From Vaginella massiliensis (lineage in GTDB: Bacteria; Bacteroidota; Bacteroidia; Flavobacteriales; Weeksellaceae), in contig NZ_LT593747.1 in the NCBI RefSeq assembly GCF_900089075.1, positions 571,238 to 635,237 on the forward strand: a stretch of DNA of 64,000 bases, read 5' to 3'. A program made the position numbers and the translations under genes. Each line of letters opens with the position of its first letter. The first letter of the stretch is position 1. The notes below the pieces were generated by a model that was given only the letters and a program-made list of their open reading frames with translations, ran no database searches and was not told the origin of the DNA. Shown piece after piece: positions 35,281-44,125 of this stretch.

Positions 35281-35715
35281 TTACAAAATGCCCAACAATT
35301 CTACTTCGAAAATCAGTGTGCTATTGGGGCCAATTGCTTTAGAAATTTGCTCTTCACCGTAAGCCAATTCCGCCGGAATTACCAATTTCCATTTGCTACC
35401 AACAGGCATCAATTGTAAAGCTTCTGTCCATCCGGCAATCACACGATTGAGCGGAAAAGACGCAGGTTTTTGACGCTGAACCGAGCTGTCGAATACTTCA
35501 TTGTGTATCGTAGTTCCGTGATAATGACACAAAACTGTATCGCTTTCTTTCGGTTTCGGTCCATCGCCTTCTACCAAAATTTGGTATTGCAAACCGCTTT
35601 CAAGAGTTACAACTCCTTCATGTTTTGCAAATTCTTCGCGAAAAGCATTCCCTTCGTTTTTATTCTTTTCTGCCAATTCTTTTTTTCGTTTCAACAATAT
35701 TTCTGCAACGCCCAT
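35281..35715 (-). CDS. FKBP-type peptidyl-prolyl cis-trans isomerase
   Basis: The 144-residue protein has a short basic N-terminal helix (VAEILLKRKKELAEKNK) of the Mip/FklB kind and an FKBP domain (about 40-144) with YHGTTIHNEVFDSS, PLNRVIAGWTEALQLMPVG, SKWKLVIPAELAYGE and IGPNSTLIFEVELLGIL, the last containing the usual active-site and closing strands. There is no signal peptide, so it acts in the cytoplasm. Promoter TACTTTTG lies just upstream on the minus strand. Confidence 0.92.
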   Translation of the reverse strand: MGVAEILLKRKKELAEKNKNEGNAFREEFAKHEGVVTLESGLQYQILVEGDGPKPKESDTVLCHYHGTTIHNEVFDSSVQRQKPASFPLNRVIAGWTEALQLMPVGSKWKLVIPAELAYGEEQISKAIGPNSTLIFEVELLGIL

Positions 35716-35726
35716 GATTTTTTTTA

Positions 35727-35734
35727 CAAAAGTA
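35727..35734 (-). promoter_or_regulatory. -7 element of the FKBP gene
   Basis: TACTTTTG (minus strand) is an exact TAnnTTTG match 11 bases before the start codon. A TTTG lies about 24 bases further upstream, somewhat far. Confidence 0.45.
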
Positions 35735-35852
35735 TAAAAGTTTAATAGTTTATCATATCAAAAAATAATCTGTTCACTTCGTACAGCAAGCAGATATTTT
35801 CTTCTAATCCATACAATCTGAGCAAGTTTTTCAGCTCATCGTTTTTGTTTTC

Positions 35853-37342
35853 TTATTGGATAAACAATTTTTCGGTTATGCGTTGGTTAGCGGTCGTTAT
35901 CCGAACAAAATAAACGCCTTTCGGAAGCGCAGAAGTCGCTATTTTGGTTGTCGTATTGATGTTTTTTTTTTCTAAAATTATTTGCCCCGATACATTTAAA
36001 AGTTGTAACAAAGATGTTTCTTTTGAGGGTAGATTTACCACAAAATAATCTTTGGCAGGATTGGAATAAATTGATGCTTTTGCAATTTCGAAATCGTTGA
36101 TTTGCAGATTGTCGTTGGTGTATTTGCCACCACAAAAGAAGAATTTTCGCTCAGTATTCCACCTGCAATCAACAATTTTCCGTATTAGTCGATGGTTACA
36201 AAACCTCCTTTCTCCAAGCCATTGTTATAGTCCAAAACAGAATACCCAGCTTGCACATCAAAAGTTGTATCTATTGCTCCATTCTTTGTAAAACGAGCAA
36301 TAAATAAATCGCTTATCGCAGGATTTTATTTGGTTAAATACCCCCGAAAGAACGATTTTTTCATCGTTCTGAATCGTCATTTCTTGCAGATAATTTTTCC
36401 AATTGCTCATTTTTAGCGTTGCGAAAACATTTGTACCAAAAGTAGGGTCGATATTTGCATCTGCTTATAGGCGGAAAATCAGAATATCGTATTGTAGAAA
36501 AGGGATAATAGAAACCCAAGTATGCCTTGCAACCAGGATATTTCCGTTGTCTAATGCAGCTATTTTTGAACTAAAATCGTGTCCGCTACCAAATGAAATA
36601 ATTTTCGCACTCAAATCACCAAAAGATTTATATTTTGTTCCGTTTGCGTTGTAGCGTAAAACGGTCGAAATATAGCTCGAGTTATAAAATGATTGTCCAG
36701 CAATGAGAATTTTTCTATTGTTGTCGATAGCGGTATCTTTTACAAATCCGTTCAAATAACCTTCATAGATCACGTAGCCATTCGCACCAAAAGAGGAATC
36801 TAATGACCCGTCTGTATTTTACCGCAAAAGGCTAAATTGGTCATCGATATACCCGCCCGTCACAATTTTCTGTCTGATTGTAAAGATGCAGCTTCGGGCA
36901 AATTTTGCTTTCCGTCGGCATCAAAAACTACCATTCCGTTGTTACCAAACGATTCGTCTAAATTTCCATTTGCATCGAAACGCCAGAGCACTTCATTCGA
37001 AATTCCGTTATACAGTACGATCTTCCTACAACAACAATTTTTCATTATTTTTTGTTGCAAAACCTTCATCCCTTAATAGCTCAGCACCTAGCGCATAAAT
37101 ATAAGAGCCGTTGTTTGCAAAATCGGTATCGAGTGAGCCGTCTGTGTTGAGGCGTGACATTACCATTTGCCATTTGTTTGAGTAATAATGGCTTTGGATT
37201 CTAAAAATACGTCGGAAAGAGGCGCCACTGTCTTTACGACATCGACACCAAATGTTGGGTCTAAAGTTCCGGCAGAATGCTATGCTTGCACCATAGTCAA
37301 AAAAAAGACTGTAAGCAGAAGAAAGAGTACATGATTTTTCAT
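35853..37342 (-). pseudogene. Decayed secreted delta-60 repeat protein with T9SS sorting domain
   Basis: The start is a signal peptide at 37342 (MKNHVLFLLLTVFFLTMVQA), directly followed by a TAG at 37280-37282 and then SAGTLDPTFGV, the typical opening of delta-60 repeat proteins. Repeat pieces recur in different frames: RLNTDGSLDTDFANNGSY, FDANGNLDESFGNNGMVVF and RYNANGTKYKSFGDLSAK. The C-terminal part (SIYSNPAKDYFVVNLPS ... GVYFVRITT ... KLFIQ) is a type A Por/T9SS sorting domain, reached only after a frameshift near 36115. Several stops (for example DxYGKLLIAGG with TAA at x) and frameshifts break the gene. An intact relative would be a surface beta-propeller-like protein exported by the type IX system. 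Confidence 0.85.
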
Positions 37343-37422
37343 AAAAAATCGAATTTTAGTGTCTAATTTTTTTTTAATAAACGCAAAGGGTTTGAAGTTT
37401 TTATGAATTCACCGCCGAGTTA

Positions 37423-37454
37423 TATCTAATAAATACGAGTTTTATCTAATAAAT
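37423..37454. repeat. Tandem-like direct repeat TATCTAATAAATA
   Basis: The 13-base sequence TATCTAATAAATA occurs at 37423-37435 and 37442-37454, 19 bases apart, in the gap between the wrecked delta-60 gene and nhaA. Meaning unknown; the rest of 37343-37570 shows nothing I can name. Confidence 0.4.
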
Positions 37455-37570
37455 AATAGCTGACCGAAACGATAGCGCACTTCAGTTTTGAGAATAGTAT
37501 TCGTTAGCAAGTTTTTTTTGGTATAAAACAACGAGACTATCAATCGGTAAGAATATAGAAAATTCAGGAT

Positions 37571-38908
37571 TTATTTTGCTTGTTTCTTTCCGGTTCTAGA
37601 AAGAATAAGAAAGCCGACAAGTCCACCAATGAGTGAAGCTGCGATAATTCCTAATTTGGCCTGATCTGGATAATCTGGATGCTTGTTGACGTCAAAAGCT
37701 AATTCGGTAACAAATAAAGACATCGTAAACCCAATAGACGCCAGAAAAGCTACGCCCAACAGTTGAGTCATGGTCATTCCTTCTGGTCTAGAAACGATTT
37801 TTAGTTTTATAATCAGCGCAATCAGACCAAAAATACCAATGACTTTTCCTACAATCAAACCAGACGCTACACCCAAAGTTACCGCACTAATATCACCCCC
37901 AAACGAAATAGGAATTGCAGCATTGCACAAAGCAAAAATTGGCATCACAATAAAGCTTACAAAGCTATGCATACCATGTTCTAACCGTTGCGACGGCGGT
38001 AATGCATCTTTGGTCAGGCTTCGCATTTCTTCAACGATATGAATTTGGTCTCCTGTGAGGTTTGGATTTTTATCATCTGGATCTACAGCAAAAAATCTTT
38101 CTCTTAACTCATTCATTTTATACGAAAAATACCCTTCGTTTATTCGGGCATTTGCTGGAATTGCAAAAGCGGCTAAAACCGAAGCAATAGTAGCGTGTAC
38201 GCCAGAGAGTAAAAAAGAAAGCCATATCCCTCCTATTCCAATAATTGCATAGAAAATAGGGCTTTTGAACCCTAATCTATTACAGATTAGTAGCAAAATA
38301 AACAAGGCAATTCCGATCGATAAAAACATCAAATTTAGGTTCGAAGTATAAAAAAGCGCAATCACCAAAACAGCACCCAAATCGTCTACAATTGCCAAAG
38401 CTGTCAAGAAAACTTTAAGCGAAAGTGGAACTTTGTCTCCTAAAAGGTACATAACCCCCAACGCAAATGCAATGTCGGTTGCCATGGGAATTCCCCAACC
38501 GTGCGCCGCATCTGTATCGCCGTTGAAAAAGGTATAAATAAGCGCCGGAAACACCATTCCGCCAATTGCAGCGATGATCGGAAGCATTGCTTGTTTGGGC
38601 GATGATAGCTCGCCATTTGTGAGCTCGCGTTTCAATTCTAATCCTACCACAAAAAAGAAAATTGCCATCAAACCATCGTTTATCCAGTGATGAAGCGACA
38701 TTTTGAGCTCGAAATCGCCAAAAGAAACCCCTATCCGATGTTGCCACAACTCGTGATACCACTCTGCCCAAGGAGAATTGGCAAAGAAAATTGCGGTGAC
38801 AGCAGCTATAAACAGAACCAAACCTCCGGTTGTGGATTTATTGATAAACTGATTGATGGGTTTTACGATGTATTTTTCGACTGGACTAAGATTTAAATTT
38901 TGCTCCAT
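37571..38908 (-). CDS. nhaA: Na+/H+ antiporter NhaA
   Basis: The 445-residue antiporter exports Na+ in exchange for H+. Motifs of the family: GLVLFIAAVTAIFFANSPW (helix 1), HHWINDGLMAIFFFVVGLE, MATDIAFALGVMYLLG and LALAIVDDLGAVLVIALFY with the paired Asp of the ion site (in E. coli Asp163/164), and SIGFTMSLFVTELAF in the last helices. There are 11-12 hydrophobic segments. The mid-loop is longer than in E. coli (about residues 275-310), as in other Bacteroidota NhaA. It is monocistronic and diverges from ktrB; the two together set Na+/K+ balance. Confidence 0.95.
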   Translation of the reverse strand: MEQNLNLSPVEKYIVKPINQFINKSTTGGLVLFIAAVTAIFFANSPWAEWYHELWQHRIGVSFGDFELKMSLHHWINDGLMAIFFFVVGLELKRELTNGELSSPKQAMLPIIAAIGGMVFPALIYTFFNGDTDAAHGWGIPMATDIAFALGVMYLLGDKVPLSLKVFLTALAIVDDLGAVLVIALFYTSNLNLMFLSIGIALFILLLICNRLGFKSPIFYAIIGIGGIWLSFLLSGVHATIASVLAAFAIPANARINEGYFSYKMNELRERFFAVDPDDKNPNLTGDQIHIVEEMRSLTKDALPPSQRLEHGMHSFVSFIVMPIFALCNAAIPISFGGDISAVTLGVASGLIVGKVIGIFGLIALIIKLKIVSRPEGMTMTQLLGVAFLASIGFTMSLFVTELAFDVNKHPDYPDQAKLGIIAASLIGGLVGFLILSRTGKKQAK

Positions 38909-39127
38909 TGTTCATTTTAAAAGTAAGATTCACAAAAATAAAAGAATTCTAAAAATAGTCCAAAGAACTTTAGCTTAAATCAACGTTAACAATTTATTCG
39001 AATACTTGCATTCGGCATGAAAGTGTTATAACCTGAGATTTGATAAACAATTTTTTCCTTTAGAAATTTTATAATTTTAAAAATCCTGCAGCATGAAGAT
39101 TTAATGAAAATTAAATGAATTAGATTC

Positions 39128-39135
39128 TATATTTG
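39128..39135 (+). promoter_or_regulatory. -7 element of the ktrBA unit
   Basis: TATATTTG is an exact TAnnTTTG match, 40 bases before the start codon at 39176. No clear -33 TTG is seen. Confidence 0.55.
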
Positions 39136-39175
39136 CAAAAGGTTTTAATCCTACGTTTTTAAAATTTTCATTCGG

Positions 39176-40927
39176 ATGATCATATGGAATAAACTTTCTG
39201 AAATCTTTAAAAGTCGCGAATTGGGCATCGTTTTGTCGGCCACTTATGTTTTGGCAATTGTAATTCTGATTGCCATGCTTGGCTTTGGTTTCCCTGCAAA
39301 ATATTATCCGTATATCAATTATTTCTTTGTTGCTATTTTGCTCATTGGTGTGGTAAAAACCAGCCTAAAAAATATAATTTTTACAGAAAAATTGGTGCCA
39401 AGGGTTCTAATCTTCGACTTGTTAAGCATTGCTATTATACTCTATTGTTTGTATCAACAATTCTTCGAATATTCATTTTCCTATGTGAGCAAATATTTGC
39501 AGTTTGCTATTGTACTCAAGCTTATCAGAGAAATTGCCCTGCCCCAACTCAATATTCGAAAATCGAAAATTACAGCGCCACAGCTTTTTATTGTGAGCTT
39601 TTTATTTCTTATTTTCAGTGGTTCTGCATTGCTCATGTTGCCCAATGCTACCACACAACCCATACGATATTTAGACGCGTTGTTTACGGCTACCAGTGCG
39701 GTTAGCGTTACTGGGCTCACCGTGGTCGACACTGCAAGTTTTTTCACTCCTTTTGGTCATTTACTGATCATGTTGCTCATACAAGCCGGCGGATTGGGGA
39801 TTTTGACTTTTGCTGGATTTATCACTTATTTTTTCAAAGGGCAATCGACCTACGACAACCAAATTGCGCTTGGGAGCATCGCCAATCATGATGTAATGAG
39901 CGAGGTTTTCGAATTTATGAAAAGAATTATCATCCTCACTTTTGGAATCGAATTTTTTGGAGCTATCGTAATATTCTTTTCGGTAGAAAATGCTGATTTT
40001 TCACTGGGACAACAACTGTTTTTCAGCGCCTTTCATGCCGTTTCGGCTTTTTGTAATGCGGGTTTTTCTACGCTGCCCAACAATGTGATGAACGATAAAC
40101 TTATTTTCAATTATCCTTTCCAATCGGTGTTGATTGTTCTAATTTTTTTGGGCGGAATTGGTTTTCCCATCCTCATCAATATCCTACGTTATATCCGCTA
40201 TTTTGTACAAAAAATAATCGGAAAATTCATCAAAAAAACGCCAAACAACAAGAGTTGGGTGTTTAGTCTAAGTTCCAAAGTAAACCTGATTACCTCGCTT
40301 TCGATCATGATTATTGCGACCATCATTTTGTTTTTCGAGGAATATTATCAAACGCTAGAACCGCATCAGGGTTTCGGGAAATTGGTCTCGGCAACGTTTC
40401 TTGCCACTACGCCCAGAACAGCAGGTTTCAATCATATAGATTTTGCAGAACTTCATTTTTCATCTACGCTTATCGTGATTTTTATTATGTGGATTGGAGC
40501 TTCGCCTGCCGGAACTGGGGGCGGAATCAAAACCAGTACTTTTGCTATTGCGGTAGTCAATTTTCTGAATATTGCACGCGGAAAATCGAAAATAGAAATC
40601 TTTAAAAGAGAACTCAGCCCAGTAAATGTACAAAAAGCTTTTGCGGTAATGACACTCTCTTTTTTGGTGATCGGAATTGGGATTTTTCTAATTACCAGGT
40701 TCGACAATCATCTGAATTTGATCGATGTAGCATTCGAAGCTTTTTCGGCATATTCTACCGTAGGGCTTTCGAGGAATATCACGCCGCAGCTGAGTAGCGA
40801 AAGCAAAATAGTCGTCATATTTTTGATGTATATCGGAAGGGTTTCTATGATGATGGTGTTGATGGCGTTTTTCAAAAAAACAACTTCAGAAAATTACCGT
40901 TATCCTACCGATGAAATTTTGATTTAA
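39176..40927 (+). CDS. TrkH/KtrB-type potassium uptake protein
   Basis: The 583-residue membrane subunit has the four-fold M1-P-M2 arrangement of Trk/Ktr K+ transporters. The four selectivity-filter loops are readable: SAVSVTGLTVVDT, SAFCNAGFSTLPNN, TTPRTAGFNHIDF and SAYSTVGLSRNIT, each with the central Gly. An extra 150-residue membrane domain precedes the first repeat (residues 1-150). Its gating partner, a TrkA/KtrA-type protein, is encoded 30 bases downstream. Together they import K+ driven by the membrane potential or Na+. The ATG at 39176 is chosen; a promoter element lies 40 bases upstream. Confidence 0.92.
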   Translation: MIIWNKLSEIFKSRELGIVLSATYVLAIVILIAMLGFGFPAKYYPYINYFFVAILLIGVVKTSLKNIIFTEKLVPRVLIFDLLSIAIILYCLYQQFFEYSFSYVSKYLQFAIVLKLIREIALPQLNIRKSKITAPQLFIVSFLFLIFSGSALLMLPNATTQPIRYLDALFTATSAVSVTGLTVVDTASFFTPFGHLLIMLLIQAGGLGILTFAGFITYFFKGQSTYDNQIALGSIANHDVMSEVFEFMKRIIILTFGIEFFGAIVIFFSVENADFSLGQQLFFSAFHAVSAFCNAGFSTLPNNVMNDKLIFNYPFQSVLIVLIFLGGIGFPILINILRYIRYFVQKIIGKFIKKTPNNKSWVFSLSSKVNLITSLSIMIIATIILFFEEYYQTLEPHQGFGKLVSATFLATTPRTAGFNHIDFAELHFSSTLIVIFIMWIGASPAGTGGGIKTSTFAIAVVNFLNIARGKSKIEIFKRELSPVNVQKAFAVMTLSFLVIGIGIFLITRFDNHLNLIDVAFEAFSAYSTVGLSRNITPQLSSESKIVVIFLMYIGRVSMMMVLMAFFKKTTSENYRYPTDEILI

Positions 40928-40957
40928 AAAATTTATAAAAACCTTTTACAAAAAAAC

Positions 40958-41653
40958 ATGAGAATAATTATTATAGGATTAGGAAACTTTGGTGAATCAC
41001 TAGGGCAGAAAATGGCAAAATTGGGGCACGAAGTGATTGGCGTAGATAATAAAATGACAAAAGTAGACTCGCTGAAAGATAAATTATCGTACACCATTTG
41101 CATGGATGCAACAGACGAAACCGCCGTGCGAAAACTCCCGATAGACAATACCGATATCGTAATTGTGAGTATTGGCGAAGACGAAGGAGCCAATATTATG
41201 GTGACGGCAATTTTCAAGAATATGAATGTAAAAAGACTCATAAGCCGCGCCATAAATCCTCTTCACGAAAATGTTTTGCAAGCCATTGGCATTACAGAAA
41301 TCATAAGACCCGAAGCCGAATCGGCAGAACGATGGACCAAAAAACTAAATGTACAAGGAGTACTCGACTCGTTCGAACTCAACAAAAAATTTAGCATTAT
41401 CGAGGTTGAAACACCCAAAGAATTGGTCGGAAAAACCTTTGACGAAATACAATTCAAGAAAAATTACAATATCCTTGTCCTGACCATTATTCAGCAAAAA
41501 GAAGAAGCAAGTTTTTTGGGACAGCACAAAATTGTACCCGAGGTGAAAGGTTTCCCTTCATCAACCACCGTAATAGAACCTCGCGATGTGTTGGTAATCT
41601 ATGGTGCAAACGACGACGTGTACAAGTTTCTGAAAAAATACGCCATCCACTAG
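40958..41653 (+). CDS. TrkA/KtrA-type K+ channel gating subunit
   Basis: The 231-residue cytoplasmic protein has an RCK_N Rossmann domain (IIIGLGNFGESLGQKMAKLG; VIGVDNKMTKV; ICMDATDETAVRKL) that binds nucleotides, and an RCK_C domain from about residue 140 (FSIIEVETPKELVGKTFDEI, PRDVLVIYGAND). Rings of such proteins open or close the KtrB pore in response to ATP/ADP or NAD(H). It directly follows the TrkH/KtrB gene and ends at a strong terminator. Confidence 0.92.
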   Translation: MRIIIIGLGNFGESLGQKMAKLGHEVIGVDNKMTKVDSLKDKLSYTICMDATDETAVRKLPIDNTDIVIVSIGEDEGANIMVTAIFKNMNVKRLISRAINPLHENVLQAIGITEIIRPEAESAERWTKKLNVQGVLDSFELNKKFSIIEVETPKELVGKTFDEIQFKKNYNILVLTIIQQKEEASFLGQHKIVPEVKGFPSSTTVIEPRDVLVIYGANDDVYKFLKKYAIH

Positions 41654-41684
41654 AATGCTAAAATATAAATTGTAATATAAAAGG

Positions 41685-41718
41685 CTTCTCGTCTATTTTA
41701 CTCACGAGAAGTTTTTTT
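41685..41718. terminator. Terminator after the K+ uptake pair
   Basis: CTTCTCGT (41685-41692) pairs with ACGAGAAG (41704-41711), followed by seven T on the plus strand. The convergent cupin gene ends right in the T-run. Confidence 0.8.
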
Positions 41719-42034
41719 ATACCGATTTGGTATTGATGCTTAGCCTTACTATGCTATCTTCTTCTGCAACAAGATCATGAAACAAATTGGCGTCCAAGGC
41801 GATCATCATTCCTTTTTCCAAGATAAATCGTTCGCTATCTTCCAATCCGAAATCAATTTTTCCTTCTAAAACCTGCACCACAATTGGGTGAGGCGCTTTA
41901 TGTTTTTTCAATTCTTGTCCTTTTCTGAAACAGATACGCACTTCTTTGGAATGCTCGATTTTCAAGATTGCTTTGAGAACAGGATTTTGTTCTCCATACA
42001 CCAAATCGTCGTAAAATGAAGCAGTTGTTGCCAT
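41717..42034 (-). CDS. Small cupin domain protein
   Basis: The 105-residue protein is a single beta-barrel cupin. Conserved motif 1 is only partly kept (RKGQELKKHKAPHPIVVQVLEGKIDFGL, lacking the classic HxH) and motif 2 is GMMIALDANLFHDLVAEED. Proteins of this size bind a metal or small ligand; no reaction can be assigned. It has no partner gene and lies between the K+ uptake genes and the decayed methyltransferase gene. Confidence 0.75.
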   Translation of the reverse strand: MATTASFYDDLVYGEQNPVLKAILKIEHSKEVRICFRKGQELKKHKAPHPIVVQVLEGKIDFGLEDSERFILEKGMMIALDANLFHDLVAEEDSIVRLSINTKSV

Positions 42035-42225
42035 AAATATTCGTACTTAATTTTCTCTGTACAATGTACGCTTTTTTCATCAGTTTAAAAATATAATCGA
42101 CCAACAAATCGGGAAAGTTGATTTAATAATCTTAAATCTTATGAGTATATACTTAAAATTATATTTTTAAAACCGTTACTTTTTACTAAAATTATAATCA
42201 TTGTCTAACGCTGTACAGTTGGGTT

Positions 42226-43462
42226 ATGAATGATTATATAACAATTTCTGAAGTAGCAAAATTGCTAAACAAAAGTACGAAAACACTGCGTCGTTGGGAT
42301 GAGGAAGGATAATTGTAGGCAGTTCGTGAACCCATAAGCAACTATAGGGTTTATAAAAAGAAGAAGTCGAAACTTTGTTTGCAGAATTTTTAAACAATGA
42401 TGTTCAAGATCATGTTTCGAATTTTGTTGAACCAGAAAACAACTATACTGTTCTAGAATTATTTGCTGGCGCAGGCGGCTTGGCTGTTGGGCTATAAAAA
42501 CCTGGTTTACACTATGTTGCACTAAACGAAATTGACAAACACGCTTGCGAAACGCTACGAAAAAATCGACCGAATTGGAATATTGTAGAAGACGATATCA
42601 AAGATTTTGACTTCTCAGAATACCATAATAAAGTAGATGTCGTGACTGGAGGTTTCCCTTGTCAGGCTTTTAGTTATACTGGGAAAAGATTGGGTTTCGA
42701 AGATGCAAGAGGTACTTTGTTTTATGAATTTGCTCGCGTTGTAAAAGAAGTAAATCCACCGATTTGTGTTGGCGAAAATGTGAAAGGACTTTTGAATCAC
42801 GATAACGGAAACACCTTGAATGGGATGATTTCGGTATTGGATGAAATTGGCTACAACGTAGCCCCGGTTGAGGTTTTGAAAGCAGTAAACTACAAAGTCC
42901 CACAAAAACGTGAACGTCTGATTTTGGTCGGAATTAGAAAGGATATTGATTTGAAATTCGAATATCCAAAACCTTATAAAAAAATATATAATCTTGTAGA
43001 CGCACTAAAAAAAGGAGAATTGTTGATGCTGATGTACCAAAATCACCTGGTTCAAAATACCCAGAAAGTAAAAAATGGGTTTTAGATTTGGTTCCGCCAA
43101 AAGGCTATTGGCGCGATTTACCAGTAGACATTCAAAAAGAATATATGGGAGCGAGTTTCTATCTTAGGGGCGGAAAAACGGGCATGGCAAGACGAATTGG
43201 TTGGGACGAACCTAGTTTGACTTTAACTTGTAGCCCAGCACAAAAACAAACCGAACGATGCCACCCAGACGAAACGCGTCCATTTACGTTTAGAGAATAT
43301 GCAAGAATACAAACCTTTCCAGATGATTGGGTGTTCGTTGGTCCTATGGCTCAACAGTACAAACAAATCGAGAATGCGGTTCCAATAAATTGGGGTTGTG
43401 AAGTTGGCTACTCAATTGTTGGTTTTTTGAATGCTTATTACAAGTTATCAAATCCCAAATAA
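42226..43462 (+). pseudogene. Decayed 5-methylcytosine DNA methyltransferase with N-terminal MerR-type HTH
   Basis: An N-terminal MerR-like helix-turn-helix (MNDYITISEVAKLLNKSTKT, then LRRWDEEG) is followed by a C5-cytosine methyltransferase: ELFAGAGGLAVGL (SAM site), VVTGGFPCQAFSYTGKR (motif IV PCQ), CVGENVKGLL (ENV), VPQKRERLILVGI (QxRxR), and C-terminal FREYARIQTFPDDW and IENAVP. Lesions: two stops directly after DEEG (TAA, TAG), a frameshift at the lysine-rich VYKKK near 42360, a TAA in GLxKPG at about 42497, and a frameshift at about 43020 (GEL to VDADVPKSP). The enzyme would have protected DNA as part of a type II system. It is not expressed as a functional protein. Confidence 0.87.
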
Positions 43463-43632
43463 TAGCTGTAATTCTCAAAAATGATTTGATCGAGAATAGA
43501 ACGTATAGATTTTTCAGTTTCGGATGTGATTTCGTCTAAAGCCGAATTTTCTTTTATCGACCTATCTTTTTCGACTGATTTTAGATAATCATCAACCACC
43601 ACCCTTCTATCAAGACAACGTACACTTCGCAA
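43438..43632 (-). pseudogene. ORF fragment convergent with the methyltransferase (possible endonuclease remnant)
   Basis: A frame without an ATG, open from about 43705 to a stop at 43438, encodes a protein-like sequence (DRRVVVDDYLKSVEKD, SETEKSIRSILDQIIFENYS). Its end overlaps the methyltransferase end by 25 bases, an arrangement often seen for restriction endonuclease and methyltransferase genes placed tail to tail. The 5' part is missing because the receiver-domain gene starts there. I do not recognise the family; a remnant of the cognate endonuclease is inference from position only. Confidence 0.3.
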
Positions 43633-43653
43633 GACAACATTACCAAATAATTG

Positions 43654-43661
43654 TAAATTTG
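43654..43661 (+). promoter_or_regulatory. -7 element before the receiver-domain remnant
   Basis: TAAATTTG matches TAnnTTTG, 24 bases before the TTG start at 43686. Confidence 0.45.
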
Positions 43662-43685
43662 TAATTCTTAAAAAGGTAAATAATT

Positions 43686-44037
43686 TTGAATAAAGTATTG
43701 ATTATAGACGACGAAGAAAAACTGAGAAATCTGCTTTCTAAAATTATCAGTTTAGAAGGGTTCGAGGTTTTTCAAGCACCTACTATCACATTAGAATTGA
43801 AAAGATTAGAATCGAACGATATCGATGTGGTCATCTGCGATTTGAAATTGCCAGACGGAAATGGAATAGAAACAGCGAAAATCATAAAAAAACAAACATC
43901 CAGAAGTAGAAGTTATTCTTCTTCCCGCTTATGGCACAATTACAGACGGCGTGCAAGCCATGAAAAACGGCGCTTTTGATTATATCACCAAAGGCGATGA
44001 CAACAATAGGAGTAGGCGTATAAATACTTTTCTGTAG
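43686..44037 (+). pseudogene. Truncated and frameshifted response-regulator receiver domain (NtrC-type)
   Basis: KVLIIDDEEKLRNLLSKII opens a receiver domain with the acidic pair and VVICDLKLPDGNGIE with the phosphoacceptor Asp. After KIIKK the frame shifts; the continuation in the next frame is HPEVEVILLPAYGTITDGVQ and AMKNGAFDYITKGDDNN, ending soon at TAG 44035-44037. The switch Thr normally in LLTAYGT is Pro here. The ATPase and DNA-binding domains of an NtrC/AtoC regulator are missing. The start is a TTG, maybe a mutated ATG. An IS1182-type transposase gene begins just downstream and probably removed or displaced the rest. Confidence 0.82.
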
Positions 44038-44045
44038 TAGAGAAG

Positions 44046-44078
44046 CCGTCTCGTTTATAAAATCGAGACGGTTTTTTT
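44046..44078 (+). terminator. Intrinsic terminator facing into the transposon (left side)
   Basis: CCGTCTCG (44046-44053) pairs with CGAGACGG (44064-44071), followed by seven T. The same AGAAGCCGTCTC...GAGRCGGTTTTTTTAT sequence recurs in inverse orientation at 45752-45784. Confidence 0.8.
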
Positions 44079-44125
44079 ATGATTAAAAAATTGAGGTCAA
44101 AAACCAACTCAATTTAATAATTTAG

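Noticed and set aside
42059-42072. Small palindrome around TGTACAATGTACG upstream of the cupin gene
   Set aside because: Short, imperfect, no second copy seen and no regulator to match it.
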